From an uncultured Helicobacteraceae bacterium (GTDB lineage: Bacteria > Campylobacterota > Campylobacteria > Campylobacterales > UBA6016), in assembly GCA_937973585.1 (NCBI GenBank), contig CALJKN010000085.1, forward strand, positions 1 to 38,613: a DNA stretch of 38,613 nt, in the 5' to 3' direction. The notes below the pieces were generated by a model that searched no databases, had not been told where the DNA came from, and saw only the letters and a list, made by a program, of their open reading frames with translations. The position numbers and the translations under genes were made by a program. This document shows, piece by piece, positions 15,900 to 23,586 of this stretch; position 1 is the first letter of the stretch; each line of letters begins with the position of its first letter.

Positions 15900-17603
15900 A
15901 TGAGAAATTTTTCTATCAAAAGCAATATTTTTTTACTTTTGGCTTTATCTATCGTGGGTCTGATGATACCCGCTTTTATAGTTTTAAAATCTCAAATGTT
16001 AGATGACAAAAAAGAGAAGACAAAAAATCTGGTGGAGAGCGCCTATTCTGTCTTGGTTTACTACAAAAAAACGGTAGATGATGGAAAGATGAATGAGGAT
16101 GATGCCAAAAAAGCGGCTTTGTCGGTTATAAAATCACTCAGATACAACCAAAAAGAGTATTTTTGGATTAACGACTCTACGTTGCCTTATCCAAAAATGG
16201 TTATGCATGCTACAAATCCAAAACTTGACGGCAAAACACTCGATGATAAAAAGTATAACTGTGCAACAGGTATGCAAAACGGTGACTATGCAGATATGGA
16301 GAGCACCGGAGGGGATAAAAATCTATTTCAGGCATTCGTGGAGGTGTGTAAAAAAAGCGGGAGCGGCTATGTAACATACCTATGGCCAAAACCGAAAGAG
16401 GGTGGCGGCCTTACCGACGAGAGATTTCCTAAGCTCTCATATGTCAAAGAGTTCAAAGAGTGGGGTTTTGTGATCGGAAGCGGCATCTATATAGATGATT
16501 TGGATGATGCATTTATGGGAACCGTCATTAAAAATCTTGCATTTATACTCCCCGTTCTGGCTGTTTTGATGCTGTTGTCGTGGGGGATTATCAGAGCCGT
16601 ATCGACATCTATAACCTCTGTCGTATCGCCTATCAAGTCGCTTGCCGATTCGATGCAAAAAGGGGAGGGTGATCTGAGGGTTAAAATACCGGAATTTTCA
16701 AAAAATGAGCTCAATGCGGTCGTAGCAGCAGTAAACGTTTTATTGGAGTCGTTTAGGTCGAATCTGTCTTACGCAAAACAAAATATATCCGAAAATGTAT
16801 CCGTCTCAACCCATTTGGCCGAAGCGTCGGCAGATATAGGTAAAAGGGTTGAAGAGGATGTGAAAACTATAGATACGATATTTGAAGAGGCTAAAAACGC
16901 AATCAAGGGGATCGAAGCGGGTGTTGAAAAAGGTGAGATAGGAAAACAAAACGTAAAAGCGGCAAACGATATTTTGTTGTCTTCAAAATCGGAGTTGGCA
17001 AAAATGGTAGGCTCCGTCAGAGAGAGCGTAGCGGTGGAGAGTGAGTTTGCCTCAAGACTACAGTCTCTAAGCGAAGAGGCGGAGCGGGTAAAAGGGGTGT
17101 TGTCGGTTATAGGAGATATCGCCGATCAGACAAATTTGCTAGCACTTAACGCTGCAATTGAAGCGGCAAGAGCCGGTGAGCACGGCAGAGGATTTGCCGT
17201 TGTGGCAGACGAGGTGCGAAAACTGGCTGAGAGAACCCAGAAGAGTCTAACCGAGACAAACGTTACGATAAATACGATAGTCCAATCAATCAATGATGCG
17301 GCAGACCAGATGGGTAAAAATGCACAAAGTATTACGGGGCTTGAAAACAGTTCAATGATGATTGAAGAGGAGATACAAAAAAGTGTTGCGGTAATGGGTA
17401 AAACCGCCGATATCATCTCCGAGATAGCATCCCTGAGTGTGCATAATGCCGATAAAGTCGGTGATATCACGGCAAAACTATCAAAAATCAACGATGCGGC
17501 ACATATAAACGCCAGAAGCGTAGAGGAGATAGCCGCCTCCATAGAGCATTTGAACTCTATGAGTGAAGCACTTGGACAAAAGCTAAAAAGGTTTGAGACG
17601 TAA
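15900..17603 (+). CDS. Methyl-accepting chemotaxis protein with periplasmic sCache_2 domain
   Basis: A 567-residue classic transmembrane chemoreceptor. Membrane helix 1 is at about 9-29, a periplasmic single-Cache (sCache_2-like) domain at about 35-205, helix 2 at about 212-232, then a HAMP linker and a signalling domain with the tip DIADQTNLLALNAAIEAARAGEHGRGFAVVADEVRKLA (quoted in two parts in family alignments). The Cache segment shows the hallmark patterns NQKEYFWIND, MHATNPKLDGK and WGFVIGSGIYIDD. Related sCache_2 domains often bind small carboxylates, but the ligand is not predictable here. No C-terminal CheR-docking pentapeptide is seen. It is divergent from the other chemoreceptor gene across about 230 bp. 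Confidence 0.92.
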   Translation: MRNFSIKSNIFLLLALSIVGLMIPAFIVLKSQMLDDKKEKTKNLVESAYSVLVYYKKTVDDGKMNEDDAKKAALSVIKSLRYNQKEYFWINDSTLPYPKMVMHATNPKLDGKTLDDKKYNCATGMQNGDYADMESTGGDKNLFQAFVEVCKKSGSGYVTYLWPKPKEGGGLTDERFPKLSYVKEFKEWGFVIGSGIYIDDLDDAFMGTVIKNLAFILPVLAVLMLLSWGIIRAVSTSITSVVSPIKSLADSMQKGEGDLRVKIPEFSKNELNAVVAAVNVLLESFRSNLSYAKQNISENVSVSTHLAEASADIGKRVEEDVKTIDTIFEEAKNAIKGIEAGVEKGEIGKQNVKAANDILLSSKSELAKMVGSVRESVAVESEFASRLQSLSEEAERVKGVLSVIGDIADQTNLLALNAAIEAARAGEHGRGFAVVADEVRKLAERTQKSLTETNVTINTIVQSINDAADQMGKNAQSITGLENSSMMIEEEIQKSVAVMGKTADIISEIASLSVHNADKVGDITAKLSKINDAAHINARSVEEIAASIEHLNSMSEALGQKLKRFET

Positions 17604-17627
17604 TTTTGGTTTTTACTAACACTTCGG

Positions 17628-17633
17628 TAAAAT
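17628..17633 (+). promoter_or_regulatory. Putative -10 element of glyS
   Basis: TAAAAT preceded by a T-rich stretch, 34 bp upstream of the glyS ATG, in the short gap after the chemoreceptor gene. Confidence 0.35.
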
Positions 17634-17667
17634 CGCAAAAAACGTCCCCCTCAAAGGCAATATTGGA

Positions 17668-19692
17668 ATGACAAAAAATGAATTTTTATTAGAAATCAGA
17701 ACAGAGGAGCTTCCGGCTATCCCTTTTTTAAAAGAGGTAGGAAATATACTTCCGAAATGGCTGGAGATCCTCTCAAAAAACGGGTTTCAGGCAGATTTTG
17801 AGCTTTTTTATACACCCAGACGGATTACCCTTTATAGTAAAAATTTTTGCGAAAAAGCTAATGATGAAGAGTTGGAGCTATGGGGGCCTCCGGTTGCCGT
17901 AGCCCTAAAAGACGGTGTGCAGACAAAAGCATACGAGAGCTTTTTATCAAAAAACTCACTTTTGCCGGACGAGGTTTTAAGAGCCGAAAAAGACGGCAAA
18001 GAGTGTCTATATGCCAAAAAAACGGTAATCGGCAAAAACATCAAAGAACTCATCAATGAAATAGTAAACGAGTGGCTAAATGCCCTTCACTTTGGAAAGT
18101 CGATGAGATGGGGTAGTCTGGCCGAGAGCTTTATAAGACCTATACGCTCATGTCTCGCCCTATACGGTAGCACGGAGCTTGAGATAGAGGTTTTCGGGGT
18201 TAAATCCGGCGGTTATACGTATGGACATAGACAGGATAGTTTTGAGCCATTGAGGGTGACGGCTCCAAAAGAGTACTTTGAGAAGCTATCCGAGGCCGGG
18301 GTGATGCTCTCGCAAAAAGCCAGACGGGACAAAGTACTTGAAGATATCAGACGGATAGAGGAAAAAGAGGGTATCGAGGTTGAGATAGACGAAGATTTGT
18401 TGTCCGAGGTCGTAGCAATTACCGAATATCCGACGGCACTTTTGGGTTCGTTTGACAAAGAGTTTTTGAGGGTTCCGCCGGAGGTTATTATCACCTCAAT
18501 GAAAGAGAATCAGAGGTATTTTCCGGTTTTTGTCGGCGGTAAACTATCAAATGCGTTTATCGTCGTCTCAAATGCCTTTATCGAGGATTTCTCAAAAGTT
18601 ATTGCCGGAAACGAGAGGGTTTTGAAAGCCAGACTCTCCGATGCGCTCTTTTTTTACGATAACGACCTAAAAAAAGGGCTATCGGCAGACGGCCTTGCTA
18701 ATATCGTATTTGTAGAGGGGCTTGGGACGCTTTTGGATAAAACCGCAAGAGAGACGCAAATAGTAGAGTATCTATGTGGGGCACTGGCGCTTTCAAACGA
18801 TGAAAAGCAAAAAGCGTTAGAGGCGGCCAAAATAGCAAAAGCCGACCTACTGACCGAGGTTGTATATGAGTTTCCGGAGCTTCAGGGTGTCATGGGGAGA
18901 TACTACGCTTTGGCCGAAAAAAGAGATGAGGCCGTAGCGGAGGCTATAAAAGAGCAGTATATGCCAAAAGGTGAGGATGGCGAGTTACCGAAATCGGTTG
19001 TCGGTGCTGTTCTTGCGACTGCCGTTAGACTTGATTCGTTGATGGGACTCTTCTCTTTGGGGATGATACCGTCCGGCTCAAAAGACCCGTATGCACTTAG
19101 ACGTGCCGCAATAGGCGTAATCAAAAACCTGATCCACTTTGCGCTCAAAATAGACCTCTCAAAGAGCCTGTCGGCGCTTGCCCATATGTATAAGGGTTTT
19201 GATATGACAAAGTTGGAGGATTTTGTATTTGACAGATTGTATCAGCTTTTCTCGGACATCAATCCAAGCGTCATAACGGCTGTTTTGGCCTCAGGTGACA
19301 AAGATATAGTCTCTATCGCCGAAAAGATAGAGTCTTTAAGCTCATTTGTCAAAAAATCGGAGTTTAAAGAGCAGTTTTCGACATTCAAAAGGGTTGCGAA
19401 TATCTCAAAAGATGTCGATCTAAACTCTGATTTGGCTATCAATACCGAGTTGTTTGAAAACGATTTTGAGACTATACTGTGGGCGGCATATATCCATAAC
19501 GACTATGTAAATGCCTCTTACTACGAGGTGATAAGCGCCCTTTTTGCGCTAAAACCGCAACTTGACGCATTTTTTGAGAACTGCATGGTTAATGCCGACG
19601 ATGAGAAAATCAGGACAAACAGGAAACATCTAGTTGCCAGAATATACAAAGAGTTTTTGAGCGTTGCCGACATCAAAGAGATAACAATTTGA
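17668..19692 (+). CDS. glyS: Glycyl-tRNA synthetase, beta subunit
   Basis: A 674-residue beta subunit of the bacterial alpha2-beta2 glycyl-tRNA synthetase. It is responsible for tRNA binding and works with the catalytic alpha subunit GlyQ, which is not in this window. The N-terminal LLEIRTEELPAIPF matches the family hallmark, and central segments such as SMKENQRYFPVFVGGKLSN and LGMIPSGSKDPYALRRAAIG are highly characteristic. The C-terminal anticodon-binding-like region is present. Length is normal. glyQ is often not adjacent to glyS in Campylobacterota, so its absence is not odd. Confidence 0.96.
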   Translation: MTKNEFLLEIRTEELPAIPFLKEVGNILPKWLEILSKNGFQADFELFYTPRRITLYSKNFCEKANDEELELWGPPVAVALKDGVQTKAYESFLSKNSLLPDEVLRAEKDGKECLYAKKTVIGKNIKELINEIVNEWLNALHFGKSMRWGSLAESFIRPIRSCLALYGSTELEIEVFGVKSGGYTYGHRQDSFEPLRVTAPKEYFEKLSEAGVMLSQKARRDKVLEDIRRIEEKEGIEVEIDEDLLSEVVAITEYPTALLGSFDKEFLRVPPEVIITSMKENQRYFPVFVGGKLSNAFIVVSNAFIEDFSKVIAGNERVLKARLSDALFFYDNDLKKGLSADGLANIVFVEGLGTLLDKTARETQIVEYLCGALALSNDEKQKALEAAKIAKADLLTEVVYEFPELQGVMGRYYALAEKRDEAVAEAIKEQYMPKGEDGELPKSVVGAVLATAVRLDSLMGLFSLGMIPSGSKDPYALRRAAIGVIKNLIHFALKIDLSKSLSALAHMYKGFDMTKLEDFVFDRLYQLFSDINPSVITAVLASGDKDIVSIAEKIESLSSFVKKSEFKEQFSTFKRVANISKDVDLNSDLAINTELFENDFETILWAAYIHNDYVNASYYEVISALFALKPQLDAFFENCMVNADDEKIRTNRKHLVARIYKEFLSVADIKEITI

Positions 19693-19747
19693 TTAACTCT
19701 CAAGTCCGATGTTTCCTCGAAAATGAGCTCTTCAGAAGACGGCTCAA

Positions 19748-20836
19748 ATGTACGATGTCGTTATAGTCGGTGGCGGGATAGCCGGAGCTTCCGTGGCTTT
19801 TTTCCTAAAAAAAGCCGGGTTGTCGGTTGCCGTTATCGATGAGACATCTTTTAGCTTACAGGCCTCTTTGGCCGCAGGTGCTTTTATCAATCCGGTGATG
19901 GGGAAACCCTCCGCTTTTAAGTCTTTTGCCGATGATGCTTTTAGATTTTCCGTAGATTTTTATGCGAAAAATTTTCCGGAGCTTTTTAATAAGTCCGGCT
20001 GTCTAATCTATCCCAAAAATGAGAAGACAAAAGAGGAATACGAGGCTCTGGGTGAGTTTATCCCCTCAAAATACACGTTTTTGGATACATATCCGCTGGG
20101 GGCTTTTTTGGTTCACGATAGCGGAATCATAAATCCAAAAGCCCTCATCGACTCCATGCTAGCAGGCGTAGACAGGTACAACTACTCCGTATCTGAATTA
20201 TTGTTTGACGGCGGTGTCTGGGGTGTGTCCGGCGTAAAAGGGAAAAATATCGTATTGGCGCAGGGGGCGAAGGAGCCGGTCATAAACGAAAAATATCTAA
20301 CCACCCAGATAACAAAGCTTTGGGGTCAAAAATGCAAAATAAAAACAGCGGCTATTTTGCAACACAATATATCATCAAAAGTCCATATTGCTCAGGTGGA
20401 TGGCGGACTGGCAATCGGGGCAACCCACATTAGAAGCGAAACGGCTATACCGATAAACAGAGCCGATTCCCTGACACTTGTTGAAGATGCAAAAGAGGCG
20501 ATAGATATAGGGGATTATGAGGTGTTTGAGGAGGTAGGGGGGATGCGTTCAGCCTCTATCGACCATTTTCCGATAGCGGGTTTTATATATGACTCAAAAT
20601 CTACCATTGAGATGTTTCCCTCTTTGGTTCACGGAGCTAGACTCTCCGGCAAAGAACCGATAAACTATGAAAATCTATACATACACACCGGACACGGTAG
20701 TAGAGCGTTTATATTGGCTCCATACACCGCAAAGCTACTATCCGAGAATATTATCTCAAAAACAAAAATCCCAAAGTCGATAGATCCGGCCAGACTGCTT
20801 TTTAGATTTTTTAGAAAAAAACAGGGTCAGAGTTGA
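19748..20836 (+). CDS. FAD-dependent oxidoreductase, standalone MnmC oxidase-domain-like
   Basis: A 362-residue FAD protein of the DAO family. The dinucleotide-binding motif GGGIAGASVAFFLKKAG is at the N-terminus. The C-terminus has GMRSASIDHFPIAGF and TGHGSRAFILAPYTAKLLSE, which match the C-terminal FAD domain of MnmC that converts cmnm5(s2)U34 to nm5(s2)U34 in tRNA. In E. coli that domain is fused to a methyltransferase. Here it stands alone, and no MnmD domain is next to it. The last bases contain the ribosome site of the following kinase gene. A D-amino-acid or glycine oxidase is the alternative, but the DH-P and GHGSR motifs favour the tRNA enzyme. Confidence 0.72.
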   Translation: MYDVVIVGGGIAGASVAFFLKKAGLSVAVIDETSFSLQASLAAGAFINPVMGKPSAFKSFADDAFRFSVDFYAKNFPELFNKSGCLIYPKNEKTKEEYEALGEFIPSKYTFLDTYPLGAFLVHDSGIINPKALIDSMLAGVDRYNYSVSELLFDGGVWGVSGVKGKNIVLAQGAKEPVINEKYLTTQITKLWGQKCKIKTAAILQHNISSKVHIAQVDGGLAIGATHIRSETAIPINRADSLTLVEDAKEAIDIGDYEVFEEVGGMRSASIDHFPIAGFIYDSKSTIEMFPSLVHGARLSGKEPINYENLYIHTGHGSRAFILAPYTAKLLSENIISKTKIPKSIDPARLLFRFFRKKQGQS

Positions 20837-20846
20837 GGATTTTTGT

Positions 20847-22025
20847 TTGACAAAACACTCAAAAGGTTATGCCTTTAAATTTGCTTTTTTGTTTTCAGTC
20901 GCTTCCGCCGTCGTTTTTTGTGCTTTTATCTACTTTTATATATCTCTGGCAAAAGAGGTTGAGGAGATTAGGACCGAAGGGGAGCTATACCTTCAGACAA
21001 AGCGGATAATAGACGAAATGGACGGTTTTGACCCGAAAAGCGGGGAGAAGTTTTATTTTCCAAGATACAAGACATACAAAGCCGGACTATTTGCCGGACA
21101 AAAGACGGTTTTTTCAAATTTGGAGTTTACCCCAAAACTCTCACAGGGTTACCATACATTTATGGGTAAACGGTACTATGTATACGAGCTTGCTAAGGGT
21201 AGGTATTTCGGCGCCGATTATCTAGTCGTATCAAAAGAGTTTTCTACAGGCGAGATATATGTCAGGGCTTTGTTGTTTTTGCTTCTCTCTCTTAGTTTGT
21301 TGTTTTTTGTCTATTTGTACCTGATTAGGATGTTTGAAAAACCGCTCCAGAGGGTAAATGAAAATCTGGACAGGTTCATAAAAGACTCAATCCATGAGAT
21401 CAACACCCCCCTCTCTATTATTACGACAAACGTTGAACTATCCACGATGAAAAACGGCGAAGACAAATACCTCTCCCGTATAAAAGCGGCTGCAAAAAGC
21501 CTCTCAAACCTCTATAACGATATGGAATACCTGATAAAAGAGGAGAGAAAAATATTCTCCAAAGAGCCGATAAATCTTTGTTCGGCAATGCGTGAGAGGG
21601 GTGATTATTTTGTTGAAATAGCTAGTATGAAAGGTATCGAAATTGAGCAAAACCTCACAGATGAAGATATTGCGGTGTTGTGTGATAGGACAAGGCTTTT
21701 TAGGCTTATAGACAACAACATCTCAAATGCAATCAAATATAGCAACGAAAACTCAAAAATTATCCTCTCCGTTTACAAAAAAGATGATAAGAAAGCTATT
21801 TTGTCGTTTAGGGATTTCGGGATAGGGATAGAAAACCCCGATATGATATTCGAGAGATACTACAGAGAGGAGCTTTCAAAAGGGGGCTTCGGTCTGGGGC
21901 TTAATATCGTTAGAAATATATGCAAAGAGGAGGGGATAGAGGTTAGTATCGTCTCAAAAATAGGGGAGGGGAGCGAATTTTTGTATATACTTAAATTATC
22001 TCATTTTGAGCTAAGCCCAAAATGA
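20847..22025 (+). CDS. Orphan sensor histidine kinase
   Basis: A 392-residue membrane sensor kinase. Two transmembrane helices (about 9-31 and 140-160) bracket a periplasmic region of roughly 110 residues. The phospho-acceptor His is His183 in SIHEINTPLSII. The ATPase domain has the N box (NNISNAIKYSNEN), DFGIGIENP and GGFGLGLNIV. No HAMP domain is evident. TTG is the start, with GAGG 8 bp upstream inside the end of the previous gene. No response regulator is adjacent. The final codons and stop lie inside a palindromic repeat (22001-22059), so the C-terminal residues after about LKLS look repeat-derived. The signal sensed is unknown. Confidence 0.88.
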   Translation: MTKHSKGYAFKFAFLFSVASAVVFCAFIYFYISLAKEVEEIRTEGELYLQTKRIIDEMDGFDPKSGEKFYFPRYKTYKAGLFAGQKTVFSNLEFTPKLSQGYHTFMGKRYYVYELAKGRYFGADYLVVSKEFSTGEIYVRALLFLLLSLSLLFFVYLYLIRMFEKPLQRVNENLDRFIKDSIHEINTPLSIITTNVELSTMKNGEDKYLSRIKAAAKSLSNLYNDMEYLIKEERKIFSKEPINLCSAMRERGDYFVEIASMKGIEIEQNLTDEDIAVLCDRTRLFRLIDNNISNAIKYSNENSKIILSVYKKDDKKAILSFRDFGIGIENPDMIFERYYREELSKGGFGLGLNIVRNICKEEGIEVSIVSKIGEGSEFLYILKLSHFELSPK

Positions 22026-22059
22026 GGTCTTCGGCAGACTGCCCTCGCCGCTAGCGGCT
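22001..22059. repeat. Palindromic intergenic repeat, copy 1
   Basis: A hairpin with arms TCATTTTG / CAAAATGA around AGCTAAGCC (22001-22025) is followed by a 34-bp block (22026-22059) that is identical to 22266-22299. The block itself contains GGCAGACTGCC and the perfect palindrome GCCGCTAGCGGC (22047-22058). The kinase stop codon is at 22023-22025, within the hairpin arm. Confidence 0.85.
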
Positions 22060-22121
22060 CTTATTGTCATTCCTGATAAATCTGCTCCGCAGGAGCTAGC
22101 TTCAGTGGCACAGCGCCTAGC

Positions 22122-22157
22122 GTAGCAAAACCGGCTTTGCCGGTTTTAGCGTATTTT
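22122..22157 (+). repeat. 36-nt hairpin repeat, copy B
   Basis: Stem AAAACCGGC / GCCGGTTTT with a TTT loop (22127-22147) and matching flanks. It equals the reverse complement of 13541-13576 at 34 of 36 positions. The two differences are paired bases in the stem (C-G exchanged for G-C), so pairing is kept. Confidence 0.8.
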
Positions 22158-22168
22158 GGTGGTTCTCA

Positions 22169-22199
22169 AATCTTGAGCTAAGCCCAAGATTAGGTCTTC
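22169..22199. repeat. Palindromic intergenic repeat, copy 2 (partial)
   Basis: Hairpin arms AATCTTG / CAAGATT around AGCTAAGCC (22169-22191), followed by AGGTCTTC. The sequence then diverges from copies 1 and 3 into a region containing the palindrome GAGCGCTC. Confidence 0.8.
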
Positions 22200-22241
22200 A
22201 AAGCGAGCGCTCACGCCGCCTTATATTTTGATTTATGCTCA

Positions 22242-22299
22242 AATCTTGAGCTAAGCCCAAGATTAGGTCTTCGGCAGACTGCCCTCGCCGCTAGCGGCT
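22242..22299. repeat. Palindromic intergenic repeat, copy 3
   Basis: The same hairpin as copy 2 (22242-22264), followed by the 34-bp block identical to copy 1 (22266-22299), with GCCGCTAGCGGC at 22287-22298. On the minus strand the A/C mismatch of the hairpin becomes a G-U wobble and the apex reads GC-TTA-GC. Confidence 0.85.
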
Positions 22300-22365
22300 T
22301 TTTGCCTATCGGAATCTTTTATAAAAAATCTTCAAAAATTTACGCACTTTTTACACATAGTTGCC

Positions 22366-22371
22366 TATAAT
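22366..22371 (+). promoter_or_regulatory. Putative -10 element of the sox operon
   Basis: A perfect TATAAT 53 bp upstream of the soxX ATG. The upstream region is AT-rich, with no consensus -35 at the expected distance. It is followed 8 bp later by an inverted repeat that may be an operator. Confidence 0.45.
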
Positions 22372-22379
22372 TTTTTTCA

Positions 22380-22402
22380 ATACAAGCAACCTTTCCTTGT
22401 AT
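22380..22402. promoter_or_regulatory. Inverted repeat at the soxX start region, possible operator or leader hairpin
   Basis: A perfect 7-bp inverted repeat ATACAAG-N9-CTTGTAT starts 8 bp downstream of the TATAAT box and ends 22 bp before soxX. It is positioned to overlap the transcription start, as repressor sites often do. It could instead form a small hairpin in the mRNA leader. No regulator gene is nearby. Confidence 0.4.
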
Positions 22403-22424
22403 AACTTTGAAATAAGGAGCGCCA

Positions 22425-22976
22425 ATGAAAAAAGCCGTCAAAACCGGAGTATTGACGCTATCGGTCGTATCGGCCGTGATACTGGCGGGGTGTGCGGCAT
22501 CAACGCCGGATACGCCGTCCTCCATAGCAGCCGTCGAATCGCCTGATGGGCTTAAGACGCTAAATAGCGATCTTCTCGGAGAGGCCAAAACATATCAAAT
22601 GCCTGCAAATTGCGTAAAAACAGACAAAGCCTCCGTTGAGCGGGGAAGACTCTTTTTTAACGAGCTGAATAACGAATCAAACGTATCCTCAAAATACGGC
22701 ATGAGTTATCCGAAATCAAAAAATTTCGGAAACTGTGTGGCATGTCACCAGATAGAAAAAGCAAACGGTTACGGAAATATCGGTCCCGATTTATCAAAGT
22801 ACCATGAGGTGTATGTAAAAACCGGGGCTAGAAAACCTGAATGGGTATTTCAAAAAATAGCCGACCCTAGGGTGGACAACAAGGATACCGCAATGACCGT
22901 CAACCTGACTACGAAGCTGATGGGCGAAAATGAGATATGCGATCTTGTGTCGTATTTATTTGCCGATAAAAAATAA
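22425..22976 (+). CDS. soxX: SoxX, c-type cytochrome subunit of SoxXA, predicted lipoprotein
   Basis: A 183-residue periplasmic monoheme cytochrome that joins SoxA to oxidatively attach thiosulfate to the SoxY cysteine. The heme site is CVACH (Cys104, Cys107, His108). A distal Met ligand probably comes from the C-terminal region around TAMTVNLTTKLMGEN. The signal sequence ends in LAGC (Cys23), a lipobox, so the protein is predicted to be lipid-anchored. An AAGGAG site lies 5 bp before the ATG. It is the first gene of soxXYZAB and is 19 bp from soxY. SoxX in some other bacteria is soluble. Confidence 0.93.
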   Translation: MKKAVKTGVLTLSVVSAVILAGCAASTPDTPSSIAAVESPDGLKTLNSDLLGEAKTYQMPANCVKTDKASVERGRLFFNELNNESNVSSKYGMSYPKSKNFGNCVACHQIEKANGYGNIGPDLSKYHEVYVKTGARKPEWVFQKIADPRVDNKDTAMTVNLTTKLMGENEICDLVSYLFADKK

Positions 22977-22995
22977 TACATAAGGAAAAAAAGAG

Positions 22996-23442
22996 ATGCA
23001 AAGAAGAGAATTTCTAAAAAATATGAGCGTAATGGCCTCTTTGGCTTTGATAGCGGTCAGCCCCCTAAAAACACTTGCCGCCGAACTAGGAGCAGAGGAG
23101 CAGATATCAAAAATAGTAGGTTCTAAGGGTGCAAAAACAGGAGTAGCTTCTCTGGTGGCTCCGGCAATAGCTGAAAACGGACAGGTAGTTCCTTTGAAAG
23201 TAGAGGTAAATCATCCGATGGAAGAGGGTAATTACGTAAAAGCGATACATCTATATGCAGCCGGAAATCCAACACCAAAAATAATCACCGTAAACCTGAC
23301 ACCGGCAAACGGCAAAGCGTATTTTTCAACGAGGACAAAACTGGCAAAAAGCCAAGACGTATTTGTCGTAGCCGAACTATCCGACGGTTCATTTTTAAAA
23401 GACACCAAAAACGTGAAAGTAACTATCGGCGGTTGCGGTTGA
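22996..23442 (+). CDS. soxY: SoxY, sulfur-carrier subunit
   Basis: A 148-residue substrate carrier of the Sox system. The sulfur atom being oxidised is bound to the cysteine in the C-terminal swinging arm, here GGCG (Cys147). A twin-arginine signal peptide (QRREFLKN, Arg3-Arg4, then a hydrophobic core to about residue 29) exports it folded, probably with SoxZ. The next gene, soxZ, is separated by 144 bp containing several hairpins. That spacing is longer than expected for two subunits of one heterodimer. Confidence 0.97.
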   Translation: MQRREFLKNMSVMASLALIAVSPLKTLAAELGAEEQISKIVGSKGAKTGVASLVAPAIAENGQVVPLKVEVNHPMEEGNYVKAIHLYAAGNPTPKIITVNLTPANGKAYFSTRTKLAKSQDVFVVAELSDGSFLKDTKNVKVTIGGCG

Positions 23443-23586
23443 TAACTGTCATAAAGTTTCTCATTTGACAAGAACTCTGCCGCTAATGCGGCTAGCTTTA
23501 GGGGGATACAACGGACGCTTGTGTCCCTGTTGCTAAACGAGCTTTGCTTGTTTAGCGTGTAAATAAAATATGTAAAGGATTTAAAG
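23443..23586 (+). other. soxY-soxZ spacer with stem-loops
   Basis: This 144-bp gap holds GCCGC-TAAT-GCGGC (23479-23492), GGAC-N6-GTCC (23513-23526) and the hairpin at 23532-23556. No coding region is supported. The hairpins may act as partial terminators, processing sites or mRNA-stability elements that set soxX-soxY output apart from the downstream genes. Confidence 0.55.
23532..23556 (+). repeat. Hairpin of the GC-TTT-GC apex family (soxY-soxZ)
   Basis: Arms GCTAAAC / GTTTAGC, then a G-T wobble, then AGC-TTT-GCT. The wobble is a pair only in plus-strand RNA, consistent with function in the sox transcript. The apex is shared with the hairpins at 13551, 22127 and 27879. Confidence 0.7.

Larger units (their letters stand above)
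22026..22424. other. 399-bp repeat-rich intergenic region upstream of the sox operon
   Basis: No gene is supported here. It holds most of repeat copy 1, a GCTCC-GCA-GGAGC hairpin near 22083, hairpin repeat copy B (22122-22157), palindromic copies 2 and 3, and then the soxX promoter region with a TATAAT element and an inverted repeat. The short open frames in it are made of repeat sequence. Confidence 0.7.

Noticed and set aside
13573..17603. Tandem duplication of chemoreceptor genes
   Set aside because: The two neighbours differ in sensor domain, topology and signalling-domain details. They are not recent duplicates.
22001..22299. Repeated units that might be a CRISPR array
   Set aside because: There are only three copies, they are unevenly spaced, one is partial, and each is itself a hairpin. 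There are no unique spacers of constant length and no cas genes.
22340..22588. Short open frames on both strands over the sox promoter region
   Set aside because: They overlap soxX or its regulatory region, have no ribosome site and no recognisable protein pattern.
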